Origin: JBQTII01 sp052387905
GTDB taxonomy: Bacteria; Actinomycetota; Actinomycetes; Sporichthyales; Sporichthyaceae
NCBI GenBank assembly: GCA_052387905.1
Contig: JBQTIR010000024.1
Location: 1-64,000, forward strand
Direction: 5' to 3'
DNA length: 64,000 nucleotides
Part shown: piece after piece, positions 41,872 to 49,368 of the stretch
How the letters are laid out: each line of letters starts with the position of its first letter
How positions within the stretch are numbered: position 1 is the stretch's first letter
Translations under genes and position numbers: made by a program
Notes under the pieces: generated by a model
What the model was told of the DNA's origin: nothing
Database searches by the model: none
Seen by the model: the letters and a program-made list of their open reading frames with translations, nothing else

Positions 41872-42453
41872 TCAACCTTCGACGCCCCCGGCGCACGGTG
41901 CGCCAGCCTCCGGCGCGTCCGAGCTGAGACGGAAGCGTCGGATGAACTCAAACAATCGCGGGTCCGCGGGGTTGGTGAGTGCAAGTTGTCGGCCCCAGGC
42001 CGAAACCACGATCGGAGTAGGAAGTCCGGGGTAAGGCGACAGGACCGTGTAATCCAGTGGGACGAGAGCGAGCAGACGCTCAAGGTCCGCGATCGCGAGT
42101 CGGGGGCGATAAGTGATCCATACCGCTCCGTGTTCGAGGGAGTGGACCGCGTTCTCGTCAGCCACCGGCTGGGTGTAGGTCCCGCAATTGAGCCATGCGG
42201 GTGCGTGGTCTCCACCAGCGGGCGGCCTCTGTTCGTACTGCACGGGCCCCTCGACGTGCCGGGCGGTGGGCGTGGTGGTGATCGTGCCGAAGAGTTCGTC
42301 GAGCCCACCTCCGTCGTCGCTACGGGTGTCAAGCACCCGAAGGACGAGAGCGCCGATGGCGCTCGCGGTCAGGACCCCAGCGGCCACCACAAGCGCCAGC
42401 AGGACGGGATCGCGGCCGGACTTGCCGTGCCCCCTCCTCCGCTTCCGGTTCAA
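41872..42453 (-). CDS. DUF3105 membrane-anchored protein (copy 1)
   Basis: The product has 193 aa from TTG 42453. One N-terminal transmembrane helix (VLLALVVAAGVLTASAIGALVL) precedes an extracytoplasmic DUF3105 domain with its signatures: EQRPPAGGDHAPAWLNCGTYTQPV, ENAVHSLEHGAVWITYRP, then LSPYPGLPTPIVVSAWGRQL. Histidines and a conserved cysteine suggest metal binding, but the function is unknown. A BlaI-type dyad lies in the gap to the divergent gene at 42697. A paralogue is encoded at 58639-59340. Confidence 0.82.
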   Translation of the reverse strand: MNRKRRRGHGKSGRDPVLLALVVAAGVLTASAIGALVLRVLDTRSDDGGGLDELFGTITTTPTARHVEGPVQYEQRPPAGGDHAPAWLNCGTYTQPVADENAVHSLEHGAVWITYRPRLAIADLERLLALVPLDYTVLSPYPGLPTPIVVSAWGRQLALTNPADPRLFEFIRRFRLSSDAPEAGAPCAGGVEG

Positions 42454-42513
42454 CTTCGGCGTCAGAGCGGCTCACCTCGAATCGTTTGGCATCCTCAATG
42501 CGGAGATCTGATC

Positions 42514-42530
42514 TACTATTGAAATTAGTA
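42514..42530. promoter_or_regulatory. BlaI-type dyad 1
   Basis: TACTA-TTGAAAT-TAGTA, flanked by C and G so that the arms extend to 6 bases. It lies between the divergent DUF3105 gene (42453) and the gene at 42697, 61 and 167 bases from their starts. It has the same 5-7-5 architecture as the dyad in front of blaI at 61039. Confidence 0.7.
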
Positions 42531-42696
42531 GCTACTTGAGGAGCGTACAGGCGGCCTTCGACTTTCCCGACCTGCGTCAGCTTGTGGACAGGCCCGTGCT
42601 CCAACACCCCGGCAGCGCCTGTCTTCATGAGAGCTGAGCCGCTCGCCGCCGAGGGGACTGAGTGAGCGAGGAATCAGCCAGTAGTGTGAATGGCCC

Positions 42697-43125
42697 ATGA
42701 GGACTCACGCCCGCACGGCAGTGACAGCCGCAGCGGTAACGCTCCTAGCGGCTGCCGTGGTGCTGCTGGCCCTTCGCCGGGACGATGCCGATTCCGACGA
42801 CCCCTTCGCCAACACGTTGATCGCTGATCTGTGTGCTCTACGGGCGAGCACGACCGCCCTAGATGTCGATGCCGCCCGGATCCAGTTCTTCGACCGGGCG
42901 CACGAACCGCTGCACCGCCTGGCCCAACAGCTGAGCGAGGACCACCGCAGCCAAGCCGCCCGCCTGCTGGAGGCGAAGCAGGTCGTGGAATCCCAACTCT
43001 CCCAGGGACGCGGCCCGGATCCGGTCGAGGACCTCGATCCGCTGATCACCGAAACTGCCCAGGGATTCACCCTGCTAGGAGCGGACGTCGCGCCGAGCTG
43101 CTTGACCGAGGAGGTCACCAGGTGA
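42697..43125 (+). CDS. Unknown exported or membrane-anchored 142-aa protein
   Basis: An N-terminal hydrophobic helix (TAVTAAAVTLLAAAVVLLAL, residues 8-27) anchors or exports a helical domain (FANTLIADLCALRASTTALDVDAARIQF, HEPLHRLAQQLSEDHRSQAARLLEAKQVVE) with two cysteines (46 and 136). It resembles small periplasmic four-helix metal/redox accessory proteins, with no sure family. Its stop overlaps the start of the following thioredoxin-like lipoprotein by one base (TGATG), so the two are likely partners. Confidence 0.6.
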   Translation: MRTHARTAVTAAAVTLLAAAVVLLALRRDDADSDDPFANTLIADLCALRASTTALDVDAARIQFFDRAHEPLHRLAQQLSEDHRSQAARLLEAKQVVESQLSQGRGPDPVEDLDPLITETAQGFTLLGADVAPSCLTEEVTR

Positions 43126-44096
43126 TGGCACCCCAGGCCCTTGTGCGCAGCGCGCTTGGGCTTGCCTTCGTGGGCGGGCTCACCGCGTGCGGCGCAGGTG
43201 CCCCGTCGGCGGCACCGCCCGCCAGCTCGACGCCCGACGGTGGCCTGGTCGTGCAGCTCGCCAGCTATGACCTCGTCGCAAACCGCGACCAGCGCGTCAT
43301 CTTCGGGCTGCTCACTGGCGGGGAGACTTCGCTGCTGGTCAGCTTCGGCACGGCTGACGTGAGTTGGACTTACCTCGGCGCAGGGGCACCGCAGCCTGGC
43401 CCGGCAGGCGAAGCCCGCTGGTTCCCGGTGCCCGGGCAGAGCTTGGCGTCGGTGCCCGACCAGGCCCGTGTCGTGCGGCCCTCCGAGGGCGTGGGCGTCT
43501 ACGCCCTACCCAAGGTCCGCTTCGAGCAGGCCGGGCCGTGGCGGGCGACGCTACGAGTCGACGTGGCGGGGACACCGCGCTCGGCAAGCGTCGACTTCAC
43601 CGTCAACGAGCGTCCGGCAGTCATCGCGCCCGGGGACAAGGCCCCACGCACGGATAACTTCGTGGTCGGCGACGTGATCGATCCGCCACGGGCGTTGGAT
43701 TCCCGCGCCGATGACGACGGCGCGGTCCCCGACGAAACCTTGCACCGCATGACGGTCGCCGACGCGGTCACCTCCGGCAAACCCACCATGATCGTGGTGT
43801 CCACACCCACGTTCTGCGTCAGCCAGTTCTGTGGGCCGATCACTGACACCGTGGAGAACCTCGCCGCGGACCTTGGTGACCGGATGAACTTCATCCATCT
43901 GGAGGTATGGCGGGACTACGCTGACGCCAACGTCAACAAGGCGGCGGCGGACTGGATCTACCCCACCCGCGCCGGCGAGCTGACTGAGCCGTGGGTCTTC
44001 CTCGTCGACGCCGAAGGCATCGTCGCCGAGCGCTGGGACAACGTCGTCGACGAGGTCGAACTCCGCCAAGTCGCGATGCAGATCAGCGCGGACTGA
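43125..44096 (+). CDS. Thioredoxin-fold lipoprotein
   Basis: The product has 323 aa from ATG 43125 (GTG 43122 is possible), with GAGGAG upstream. Signal peptide with lipobox GLTAC, so it is anchored through Cys22. A beta-rich domain follows (about 45-170: LASYDLVANRDQRVIFGLLTGG), then a thioredoxin-fold domain from about 200 with PTMIVVSTPTFCVSQFCGPITDTVENLA. The Cys pair is C-x4-C instead of C-x2-C. ends with WVFLVDAEGIVAERWDNVVD, typical of redoxins. It probably handles disulfides or copper outside the membrane (SCO-like role is inferred). Confidence 0.75.
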   Translation: MAPQALVRSALGLAFVGGLTACGAGAPSAAPPASSTPDGGLVVQLASYDLVANRDQRVIFGLLTGGETSLLVSFGTADVSWTYLGAGAPQPGPAGEARWFPVPGQSLASVPDQARVVRPSEGVGVYALPKVRFEQAGPWRATLRVDVAGTPRSASVDFTVNERPAVIAPGDKAPRTDNFVVGDVIDPPRALDSRADDDGAVPDETLHRMTVADAVTSGKPTMIVVSTPTFCVSQFCGPITDTVENLAADLGDRMNFIHLEVWRDYADANVNKAAADWIYPTRAGELTEPWVFLVDAEGIVAERWDNVVDEVELRQVAMQISAD

Positions 44097-44134
44097 CGCA
44101 AGCAGCTAACTTGCGACCTGATGTCACGTCAGGT
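44097..44134. terminator. Two tandem hairpins between convergent genes
   Basis: CGCAAG-cagctaa-CTTGCG (44097-44115) and ACCTGA-tgtcacg-TCAGGT (44116-44134) are two adjacent perfect 6-base stems. They lie where the plus-strand lipoprotein gene and the minus-strand transglutaminase gene converge; the second stem includes the latter's stop codon. A bidirectional terminator is the simplest reading. Confidence 0.55.
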
Positions 44135-46556
44135 TCTCGGCGCGGCGGGCCGCCACCCTGCCCGGGCCGGCGCGCAGCGATCGCTGCGCCGCAGCCAGGT
44201 GCGCGATGAGCTGCGCTCGGGCCGAGCGCGCCCTCGTGAACAGCGAGCGCGGCCAGAACGTGGCCCGCAGTCGTTCTCGCCGTCCGGCGCGCATCACCAT
44301 GGCGCACCGCAGCTCGCGAACGGCCTCATCGAGTGCCGGCAGCACCTGAACGGCCCCGACCTGTGCGTAGCGCACACGCTCCACAACGGTGGTGAGGGCG
44401 TGCAGCGTGTGTCGCGCGGCCTCGCTCAACTCCGTTCCGCTGATCAACGCCGCCGCGCCCTGCCGCGGAGTGCGGGCATCGGGCCAGTGGTGACCCAGGT
44501 CTATGGCGCAGTCACGTACCTCTCGCCAGGCGATCTCTGCTGCGAGTGCCGGGTTGGTGCCTGGCCGAGCGAGGCCGGCGATATGACGCCGTCGCAGCCC
44601 GACGCGCAGAAGTGCCGGCACCGCCAACAACAGGAGCCCCCCGATCGAGAGCAGGCTGATCAGCGCCCAAGGCGCGCCGTCGCCAGCCTGCTCGCTGGGT
44701 TCGGGCGGAGTGGGCAGCGGTGCAGTGCACGACCCGCTCGGGTCGTCGCACGGGGGCTCGACCGGCGCACCGCCGTTGGCCTCGCCCTGCTCGTCGGTCG
44801 TTGATTCCTCCCTGTTCTGAGGTGTCTGCGCGTCCCTGTCTTCGGTGTCCCCGTCCTGGGCGTCAGGCCGATCCGGCGGGGTCAACCAGCTCGGGGAGCT
44901 GGGGCTAGAGGACGCCGAGCTCGGGGTCGGCTCGAAGCGCACCCATCCGATGCCGGGGAGGAACAGCTCCGGCCAGGCGTGCGCATCGTGCGTGCTGATG
45001 ATCCGGCTCAGGCCGTCATCGGCTAGCGAGCCGGCAGTGAAGCCGACGTTGACCCGTGTGGGTATGCCGAGGTGACGGGCCATCACGGCCATTGTCGAGG
45101 CGAACTGCTCGCAGTAGCCCCGGCGGTCATCAAGAAAGTCCAGTATCGCGGCCTGCCCGGTGCCCGGTCGCGCCCGCAGGTCGTAGGTGAAGTTGGCGGC
45201 GTTCCGGAAGTACTGCTGCAGCGCGATGCCCTGCTCCAACGGGCCCTCGGCGCCCTCGGTAGCCCGCTCAGCGAGCTCACGCACCCGGTCCGGCACGCTT
45301 TCGGGCAGCTGCAGATAGGGGGTCAGGTACGGGTCTGGCGTGGGCGCGGTGACGTCGTCCTTGGACGGTGACAGGTCGCGGCTCTCGACCCGGTAGGAGG
45401 TGCCGGTGATCTGTTTCTCGCCGTCTTGGCTGACGACGTTGCCGGTGAGCTCGTCCAGGCGCCACGACCCGTCGATCTCCAGCCGGGTTGCGGGGTAGGG
45501 CAGCGGAACGTAATCCAAGGCGAGGGTGTCGAGCACCTCCACGGTGGTGTCCACGGGAAAGGCCTCCACCAGCGTGGCGAGGCCTGGGGGGTCGGGCAGG
45601 TCCGCCTCGAACTTGCGCACGCTGCGCCGGCCCGCGCGCCATTCCTCGCCGTCGAAGGTATCCAGGGTGACCGCTCGTAGGTAAAGCTCGTCCGGCCGGG
45701 AAGAGGAGGTGCGAATTCGCATGATGTCGACGTCCTCGGGTCGCACGAGGTCGCGGCGCAGACTCACCAGGGGATTCAACGTCGAGATGGTCTTGCCGCC
45801 GCCGGGATCCGCGGTGAGGCCACCGGCGCCGAACGCCCCGTCGGACAGCCCCGGCGCAAGTGCGGGGACGCCGACGGAGAGCGCCAATACGGTGACGCCG
45901 ACGCGACGCTGCACCCCGCCCGATCGCGCGGGCCGGCTCGGGGTGCGGTCCTGGGCGGCGATCGCGACACCCCAGCGCCGCAGCCGCTCCCGGCTGTCAC
46001 TGACGAGAAGCAGCAGATATCCAGCCGCCGGCAACAGGAACAGCTCCCCAGGAAGGCCATCGGGCAGCACGGCCGCCGGAACGACGTACAGCACGACCAG
46101 GGGCAGACCGGCCAACGCGGTCAGCCGGTAGCTGGCGGCAAGGGTGTCGACGAGGATCGCCATGGTGGCCACGCCGCTCACGACGAGGAAGGTCACAGCC
46201 GGCGACGGAGTCAGCGGTGCGACGGCGCTGTCGATATCCTCCAGGCCGGTTGACGTCAGCTCCCCAAGCGCGGTGAGAGCTGCCGTGCCGGGGAGCCAGC
46301 CCAAGTACGCCGGTTCTCGCGCGTAGGTGGCGGTGACGTACAGCAAGACGACGGCGCCTTGGGCCAGCGGGATCGCCGGCCGCGGTACCCGCATGACGCG
46401 CCCCGCCGCTCCGACAACCGCCACGAGTGCAACAGCTGCGACCGTGCGCAGGAACCACTCGTTTCCGTCCAGGACCGAATGTAGGACCAGCGTGGTCAGG
46501 ATGCAAGCCGCGAAGGCGGTGGCCGTGAGCCGCACTGCGGTTGCCGATTCGCGCAC
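44124..46556 (-). CDS. TgpA-like membrane transglutaminase (DUF3488 + transglutaminase core)
   Basis: The product has 810 aa from GTG 46556, chosen because GGGAGGA lies just upstream; the frame continues 29 codons further. An N-terminal block of about six transmembrane helices (DUF3488, about 1-220) precedes a periplasmic domain with a papain-like transglutaminase core: RRGYCEQFASTMAVMA (Cys), STHDAHAWPELF (His) and GWVRFEPTP (Asp-equivalent position). A Pro/Ser/Asp-rich linker, one more helix (LISLLSIGGLLLLAVPALL) and a DUF4129-like cytoplasmic tail follow. It may cross-link or process envelope proteins. Confidence 0.8.
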   Translation of the reverse strand: MRESATAVRLTATAFAACILTTLVLHSVLDGNEWFLRTVAAVALVAVVGAAGRVMRVPRPAIPLAQGAVVLLYVTATYAREPAYLGWLPGTAALTALGELTSTGLEDIDSAVAPLTPSPAVTFLVVSGVATMAILVDTLAASYRLTALAGLPLVVLYVVPAAVLPDGLPGELFLLPAAGYLLLLVSDSRERLRRWGVAIAAQDRTPSRPARSGGVQRRVGVTVLALSVGVPALAPGLSDGAFGAGGLTADPGGGKTISTLNPLVSLRRDLVRPEDVDIMRIRTSSSRPDELYLRAVTLDTFDGEEWRAGRRSVRKFEADLPDPPGLATLVEAFPVDTTVEVLDTLALDYVPLPYPATRLEIDGSWRLDELTGNVVSQDGEKQITGTSYRVESRDLSPSKDDVTAPTPDPYLTPYLQLPESVPDRVRELAERATEGAEGPLEQGIALQQYFRNAANFTYDLRARPGTGQAAILDFLDDRRGYCEQFASTMAVMARHLGIPTRVNVGFTAGSLADDGLSRIISTHDAHAWPELFLPGIGWVRFEPTPSSASSSPSSPSWLTPPDRPDAQDGDTEDRDAQTPQNREESTTDEQGEANGGAPVEPPCDDPSGSCTAPLPTPPEPSEQAGDGAPWALISLLSIGGLLLLAVPALLRVGLRRRHIAGLARPGTNPALAAEIAWREVRDCAIDLGHHWPDARTPRQGAAALISGTELSEAARHTLHALTTVVERVRYAQVGAVQVLPALDEAVRELRCAMVMRAGRRERLRATFWPRSLFTRARSARAQLIAHLAAAQRSLRAGPGRVAARRAENLT

Positions 46557-46603
46557 GCGGTCCTCCCGAACCGCCCGCGGCGGCTTCCGTCCAACGACTG
46601 GTC

Positions 46604-46620
46604 TACGACGATACGTCGTA
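46604..46620. promoter_or_regulatory. BlaI-type dyad 2
   Basis: TACGA-CGATACG-TCGTA is the core of a perfect inverted repeat spanning 46601-46623 (arms GTCTACGAC and GTCGTAGAC). It lies between the divergent transglutaminase gene (46556) and ccdA (46725), and so could control both. It follows the 5-7-5 plan of the other cargo dyads with G/C at the variable arm position. Confidence 0.65.
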
Positions 46621-46724
46621 GACTGCGCCGGTGCCCACATCACATCGGGGTTCTGGCCCGTGGCAGCTCTTGGATGCCGATGAACGCTTAGGCACCGTCG
46701 TTAGCCGGCCGGAGGGGATTTCGC

Positions 46725-47474
46725 GTGGGGGAGTCCTTCGCCGAGGCGGTGACCTCGGGCTCGTTGCTGCTCGCCGTGCCCGTCGCGCTGCTGGCGGGCC
46801 TGATCTCGTTCGCCTCCCCGTGCGTGCTGCCGCTCGTGCCCGGATACCTGTCCTACGTCACCGGCATGACGGGCGCCGACCTCGGCGAGGCCCGCCGTGG
46901 CCGGTTGCTTCTCGGCACAAGCTTGTTCATCCTCGGGTTCAGTGCGGTGTTCGTGTCCTTCGGCGCGTTGTTCGGCTACGCCGGTGCCGAACTCATCGAG
47001 CACGAGCGCACGATCAACCGCGTGCTCGGCACGCTCACGATCGTCCTTGGCCTCAGCTTCCTCGGACTCATCCCGGGGATGCAGCGAGAGTTCCGCCTCC
47101 TGCAACGGGCACCATCGGCAAGCTTGCTTGCCGCGCCCCTGCTCGGGGTGCTCTTCGGGGTGGGCTGGGCTCCGTGCATCGGTCCGACGCTCGGCGCCGT
47201 GCAGGCAATGGCGTTCGATAGCGCGAGCGCCGGCCGCGGCGCCTTCCTCACCTTTGTCTACAGCATGGGCCTCGGGCTGCCGTTCATCGGCGTTGCGCTG
47301 GGCATGCGGCGCCTACTCGGTGCGGTGAGCTGGGTGCGCGCCCACCACCAACTGGTGACCCGTACCGGTGGGGTGATGCTGTGCATCCTGGGTGTGCTGC
47401 TCGTCAGCGGCCTGTGGACCGAGCTCTCAATCCAGATGCGGATCTGGACCGCGAACTTCGCGACAGTGATCTGA
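46725..47474 (+). CDS. ccdA: CcdA-like cytochrome c biogenesis / thiol-disulfide transporter
   Basis: The product has 249 aa from GTG 46725 with six transmembrane segments. The motif SFASPCVLPLVPGYLS (Cys33) and the second-half FGVGWAPCIGPTLGAV carry the two cysteines that shuttle electrons from cytoplasmic thioredoxin to extracytoplasmic acceptors. Likely acceptors are the thioredoxin-like lipoproteins at 43125 and 62693. The GAL/GLGLPF patterns and length match short CcdA proteins. Confidence 0.88.
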   Translation: MGESFAEAVTSGSLLLAVPVALLAGLISFASPCVLPLVPGYLSYVTGMTGADLGEARRGRLLLGTSLFILGFSAVFVSFGALFGYAGAELIEHERTINRVLGTLTIVLGLSFLGLIPGMQREFRLLQRAPSASLLAAPLLGVLFGVGWAPCIGPTLGAVQAMAFDSASAGRGAFLTFVYSMGLGLPFIGVALGMRRLLGAVSWVRAHHQLVTRTGGVMLCILGVLLVSGLWTELSIQMRIWTANFATVI

Positions 47475-47533
47475 GCATTTGGAGCCGGGGCGGGCCCGCG
47501 CTCGCTCCTCGTCGCCATGTGCTGGAGCCGGGC

Positions 47534-47550
47534 TACTATTCTGGGTAGGA
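47534..47550. promoter_or_regulatory. BlaI-type dyad 3
   Basis: TACTA-TTCTGGG-TAGGA, one mismatch in the second arm. It lies 58 bases upstream of the TPR gene start (47608), in the 133-base gap after ccdA. Confidence 0.55.
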
Positions 47551-47607
47551 CTTCGGCCCGGCAGTCGCTCACCGGTGGGCCGCTCACCTACCAATCTGAC
47601 GGAGACG

Positions 47608-48903
47608 ATGAAAGCCGTTCGCGCTCACACCCGCCGTGCGGTGGTGATCGCCGCGTCCGCGCTCGCACTGTTTGTCGGTGGGGCTCTCGGTTTGGGTTTG
47701 GCAACCGGAGCGGACTCCCCCAGAGCGGCGGTTCCCGGCGTCGAAGGGGTCGCGACCCCAACTGGCGAGATCGGACGACTCCAGCAGCGATTGGCCGAGC
47801 AGCCGAGCGACGCCGCGGCGTGGGCCGCGCTCGGCGCCGCGTACCTGGAGGCGTCGCGCGCCAATGCCGACCCGTCCGCCTACCCCAAGGCTGAGCAGGC
47901 CCTCGCGCGGTCGCTGGAGCTGAAGCCGGACGACAACCTCGCGGCGCTGGTCGGCATGGGTGCGCTGGCGAACGCGCGGCACGACTTTTCCGAAGCGCGG
48001 CGCTGGGGGCTGAAGGCGCGAGCGGAGAGCGACTTCGACCCTGAGACCTATGGCGTGCTCGTCGACGCGTATACCCAGCTGGGCGAGGCGGACAAGGCCA
48101 CTGCCGCTGCCCAGCGGATGCTGAACCTGCTGCCGACGCTGCCGGCCCTGGCGCGCGCCGCCTACGACCTGGAGCAACGCGGGGAGCTCGACCTCGCCGG
48201 GACGTTGCTGGAGCAGGCGCTCGAGCAGGCGGCCGATCCTGCGTCGATCGGGTTCGTTCGCTATCAGCTGGGTGAGCTCGCGCTCAACAGCGGCAACCTG
48301 GGCGACGCGCTGAGGCACTACGAGGCAGGCCTTGCCGCTGACCCGCGCAGCGCCCCAGCGCTGCACGGACGCGCGAAGGTCGCCGCGCTTCGCGGAGAGG
48401 CAGAAGCGGCGATGCGCGACTACGCCGAACTGACCTCCCGCGTGCCGAATCCGCAGTACCTCGTGGAGTACGGCGAGGTGCTCACGAAATTCGGCCGGCC
48501 AGAGCTGGCCCGCGAGCAGTTCGCCTTGGTCGAGACGGTGCAGGAGCTATTCGCTGCCAACGGGGGCACCGACAAGCTCGCCCTCGCTGAGTACGAATCC
48601 GACCACGGCTCGGCCGAGCGCGCCGCCGAGCTTGCCGAGGCGGAATGGGACCGCCGCCAGTTCGCGGTCGTCGCCGACGCTTTTGGGTGGGCGCTGCATC
48701 GTGCCGGGCGCTCGGAAGAGGCCTTGCGTTACGTCGATCGTGCGCTCGCCCGCGGCTGGCGCAACGCCCTGTTCCTGTACCAACGCAGTGAGATCCATCG
48801 CACGCTCGGCAACGACAAAAAGGCGAGGGCGGACGCTCAGCGGTTACGCGAGGTCAACCCGGCATTTGACCCTGAGCTGCCTGCATTAGGGCGTTCGCTG
48901 TAA
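47608..48903 (+). CDS. Membrane-anchored TPR protein
   Basis: The product has 431 aa from ATG 47608 with GGAG 4 bases upstream. One N-terminal membrane helix (VVIAASALALFVGGALGLGLA) anchors a series of tetratricopeptide-like repeats (about 50-420: AAWAALGAAYLEASR, AEQALARSLELKPDD, TYGVLVDAYTQLGEADKA, DALRHYEAGLAADPRS, and others). The size and layout resemble CcmH/CcmI-type or regulatory TPR scaffolds in thiol or cytochrome maturation, fitting the neighbouring ccdA. No enzymatic motif is present. Confidence 0.75.
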   Translation: MKAVRAHTRRAVVIAASALALFVGGALGLGLATGADSPRAAVPGVEGVATPTGEIGRLQQRLAEQPSDAAAWAALGAAYLEASRANADPSAYPKAEQALARSLELKPDDNLAALVGMGALANARHDFSEARRWGLKARAESDFDPETYGVLVDAYTQLGEADKATAAAQRMLNLLPTLPALARAAYDLEQRGELDLAGTLLEQALEQAADPASIGFVRYQLGELALNSGNLGDALRHYEAGLAADPRSAPALHGRAKVAALRGEAEAAMRDYAELTSRVPNPQYLVEYGEVLTKFGRPELAREQFALVETVQELFAANGGTDKLALAEYESDHGSAERAAELAEAEWDRRQFAVVADAFGWALHRAGRSEEALRYVDRALARGWRNALFLYQRSEIHRTLGNDKKARADAQRLREVNPAFDPELPALGRSL

Positions 48904-48957
48904 ATCGGGCCACCGCAGCTGCGGCGTCCAGCGCTGCCCGTCATCGCTTTTCGGCGC

Positions 48958-48977
48958 TATCATCGTTATGTGACGAT
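48958..48977 (+). promoter_or_regulatory. -10 element and inverted repeat at the CmtR-like gene start
   Basis: TATCAT at 48958-48963 lies 6 bases before the GTG at 48970, a spacing that would give a leaderless transcript. ATCGT (48962-48966) and ACGAT (48973-48977) form an inverted repeat spanning the start codon. A repressor bound there would block its own operon, as is usual for ArsR/CmtR proteins. Confidence 0.5.
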
Positions 48978-49368
48978 CAATGCTCGGTTGGGAGAAACGG
49001 CGGCGCCCGGCCCGCGCGGCGAGACGGATGCAGTCGCGCTGTTTCACAGCCTTTCCGACCGCAACCGGCTGACGATCGTCCGCCGCCTCGCGGCCGGAGA
49101 GGCGCGAGTCGCGGATCTGGTCGACGAGCTCACCCTTGCGCAATCGACTGTGTCGGCTCATGTGGCTTGCTTGCGCGATTGCCGGCTGGTCGAGGCCCGG
49201 CCGCAGGGCCGGCAGATCTTCTACTCCCTCGCCCGCCCGGAGCTCCTCGATCTGCTCGCCGCCGCCGAGCGCCTGCTCGCGGCGACCGGCAACGCGGTTG
49301 CCCTGTGTCCGACCTACGGAACGGCGCCCGTCGATCCGGCCAGCCGTCGGCGCACGGCGCGGCCATGA
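48970..49368 (+). CDS. CmtR-like ArsR-family metal sensor
   Basis: The product has 132 aa with the ArsR winged helix (LFHSLSDRNRLTIVRRLAAGE, VADLVDELTLAQSTVSAHVACLRDCRLVEARPQGRQIFYSL). C67 and C71 in the recognition helix (C-x3-C) and C113 in the C-terminal stretch (ALCPTYG) match the three-cysteine Cd/Pb site of mycobacterial CmtR. It probably represses the downstream P1B ATPase and lspA until cadmium, lead or a similar soft metal binds. It overlaps the ATPase gene by 4 bases. Confidence 0.82.
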   Translation: MTINARLGETAAPGPRGETDAVALFHSLSDRNRLTIVRRLAAGEARVADLVDELTLAQSTVSAHVACLRDCRLVEARPQGRQIFYSLARPELLDLLAAAERLLAATGNAVALCPTYGTAPVDPASRRRTARP